A DNA stretch of 5,107 nucleotides from Oscillospiraceae bacterium (GTDB lineage Bacteria; Bacillota_A; Clostridia; Oscillospirales; Oscillospiraceae), in assembly GCA_902789835.1 (NCBI GenBank), contig CADAPN010000145.1:1-5107 (forward strand), given 5' to 3'. The notes under the pieces were generated by a model that was given only the letters and a program-made list of their open reading frames with translations, did no database searches and was not told where the DNA came from. Position numbers and translations under genes: made by a program. The stretch's first letter is position 1; every line of letters begins with the position of its first letter. Positions 4,308 through 5,107 of the stretch are shown piece after piece.

Positions 4308-5107
4308 ATGGTTGAGCGCACCTATATGACGCCATGCGGCAATATACACTATTGGGTGAATAAAACCGCAGAAAAGAATAAAGCACAATTGGTATTTCTG
4401 CCCGGTCTTACCGCCGATCACAGGCTTTTTAATAAACAAATAGAGCATTTTGAAGGACACTATCCTGTTCTTGTCTGGGATGCACCGGGACATGCCTCAT
4501 CATGGCCATTTACCCTCAGCTTCAGCTTAATGGATAAAGCAAAGTGGCTGGATGAGATACTAATTCAGGAAGGTTTCGACAAACCAGTCATCATTGGTCA
4601 ATCCATGGGCGGCTATGTTGGGCAGGCATATGCCCAGCTGTTTCCGGAGAAACTGCAAGGATTTGTCTCTATCGATTCCGCACCATTACAGCGCGAATAT
4701 GTGACTGCCGCTGAAATATGGATGCTTAAAAGAATGGAGCCGGTTTACCGTCATTATCCGTGGAGGTCTCTTCTGAAGAGCGGAACCAACGGTGTTGCCA
4801 CATCGGAATATGGCAGAAACCTGATGCACAGTATGATGATGGTTTATGATGGCAATCAGGATTGGTATGCCAAAATCTCCGGTCACGGATTCAGGATGTT
4901 GGCAGAGGCAATGGCGGCCAATCTCCCATATGAGATCAGATGTCCGGTGCTTCTCATTTGCGGAGAAAAAGACCATGCAGGTTCTTGCATCCGATACAAT
5001 AAGGCATGGCATAAGAAAACAGGCATTCCGATTGAATGGATTAAAGGGGCAGGACACAATTCCAATACCGATGCACCGGAGACAGTTAACCGTTTGATAG
5101 AGAGACT
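4308..5107 (+). CDS. Alpha/beta hydrolase, 3' end beyond the window
   Basis: An open frame from the ATG at 4308 (GGGGGAG ribosome site just upstream) runs off the window, giving 266 residues. It is a clear alpha/beta-hydrolase fold serine hydrolase. The oxyanion-hole strand is LVFLPGLTADHRLF (28-41), and VLVWDAPGHASS (54-65) is the typical DxPGHG-like turn. The nucleophile elbow is GQSMGG with Ser99, the acid is Asp222 in CGEKDHAGS, and the base is His250 in GAGHNSNTDAPE, so the catalytic triad is complete. A helical cap (about 125-200, Met/Tyr/Trp-rich) covers the active site and would set substrate choice. There is no signal peptide, so it is cytoplasmic. Only a few residues are likely missing, since the family usually ends about 10-15 residues after this last helix (TVNRLIER). 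Substrate unknown: esterase, lipase-like or C-C hydrolase are all possible. Probably co-transcribed with the upstream lipoprotein gene. Confidence 0.93.
   Translation, partial: MVERTYMTPCGNIHYWVNKTAEKNKAQLVFLPGLTADHRLFNKQIEHFEGHYPVLVWDAPGHASSWPFTLSFSLMDKAKWLDEILIQEGFDKPVIIGQSMGGYVGQAYAQLFPEKLQGFVSIDSAPLQREYVTAAEIWMLKRMEPVYRHYPWRSLLKSGTNGVATSEYGRNLMHSMMMVYDGNQDWYAKISGHGFRMLAEAMAANLPYEIRCPVLLICGEKDHAGSCIRYNKAWHKKTGIPIEWIKGAGHNSNTDAPETVNRLIER

Noticed and set aside
4686..5057. - strand 123-codon frame opposite the hydrolase
   Set aside because: The + strand frame has the full serine-hydrolase catalytic triad and runs through the whole region.

Overview
The window looks like a Bacillota chromosome, most likely a clostridial lineage such as Lachnospiraceae. 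The clues are strong GGAGG-type ribosome binding sites, a TcdE-like holin, a TetR regulator with the YHFKDKYDL helix-turn-helix ending, and a lipobox lipoprotein. This placement is inferred from gene style, not proven.

Layout, left to right. At 2-178 (+) is the 3' end of a TetR/AcrR-family regulator that stops far too early after its DNA-binding domain, followed by a clean intrinsic terminator (199-226). From 374 to 3722 (-) runs a GC-rich phage cassette of four genes, read right to left: a 555-residue tail-tip/receptor-binding protein, a small protein of unknown function, a two-domain endolysin (tail-type lysozyme plus peptidoglycan-binding domain), and a holin, closed by a hairpin at 331-368. 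Lysin and holin are tightly packed and translationally coupled. No terminase, portal, capsid, tape-measure or integrase gene is present, and the tail gene has no visible ribosome binding site, so this is a phage remnant or a transplanted tail-lysis module. On the right (+), AT-richer DNA carries a probable promoter, a small lipoprotein gene (3815-4264) and an alpha/beta hydrolase gene (4308 to the window end, incomplete), probably one operon. The two genes share a near-identical 21-base leader.

The most unusual signal is a pair of homologous stretches exactly 900 bases apart (about 1041-1154 and 1941-2054). One copy lies in the gap between the tail gene and the small gene. The other lies inside the lysin gene, in frame, coding the linker between its two domains. 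Both can fold into the same two hairpins. In hairpin 2 all three differing stem positions are compensated on the opposite arm although they change the encoded amino acids; hairpin 1 shows the same trend. This points to a conserved structured nucleic-acid element, perhaps a translational leader, that doubles as a protein linker. It does not match any RNA family I can name.
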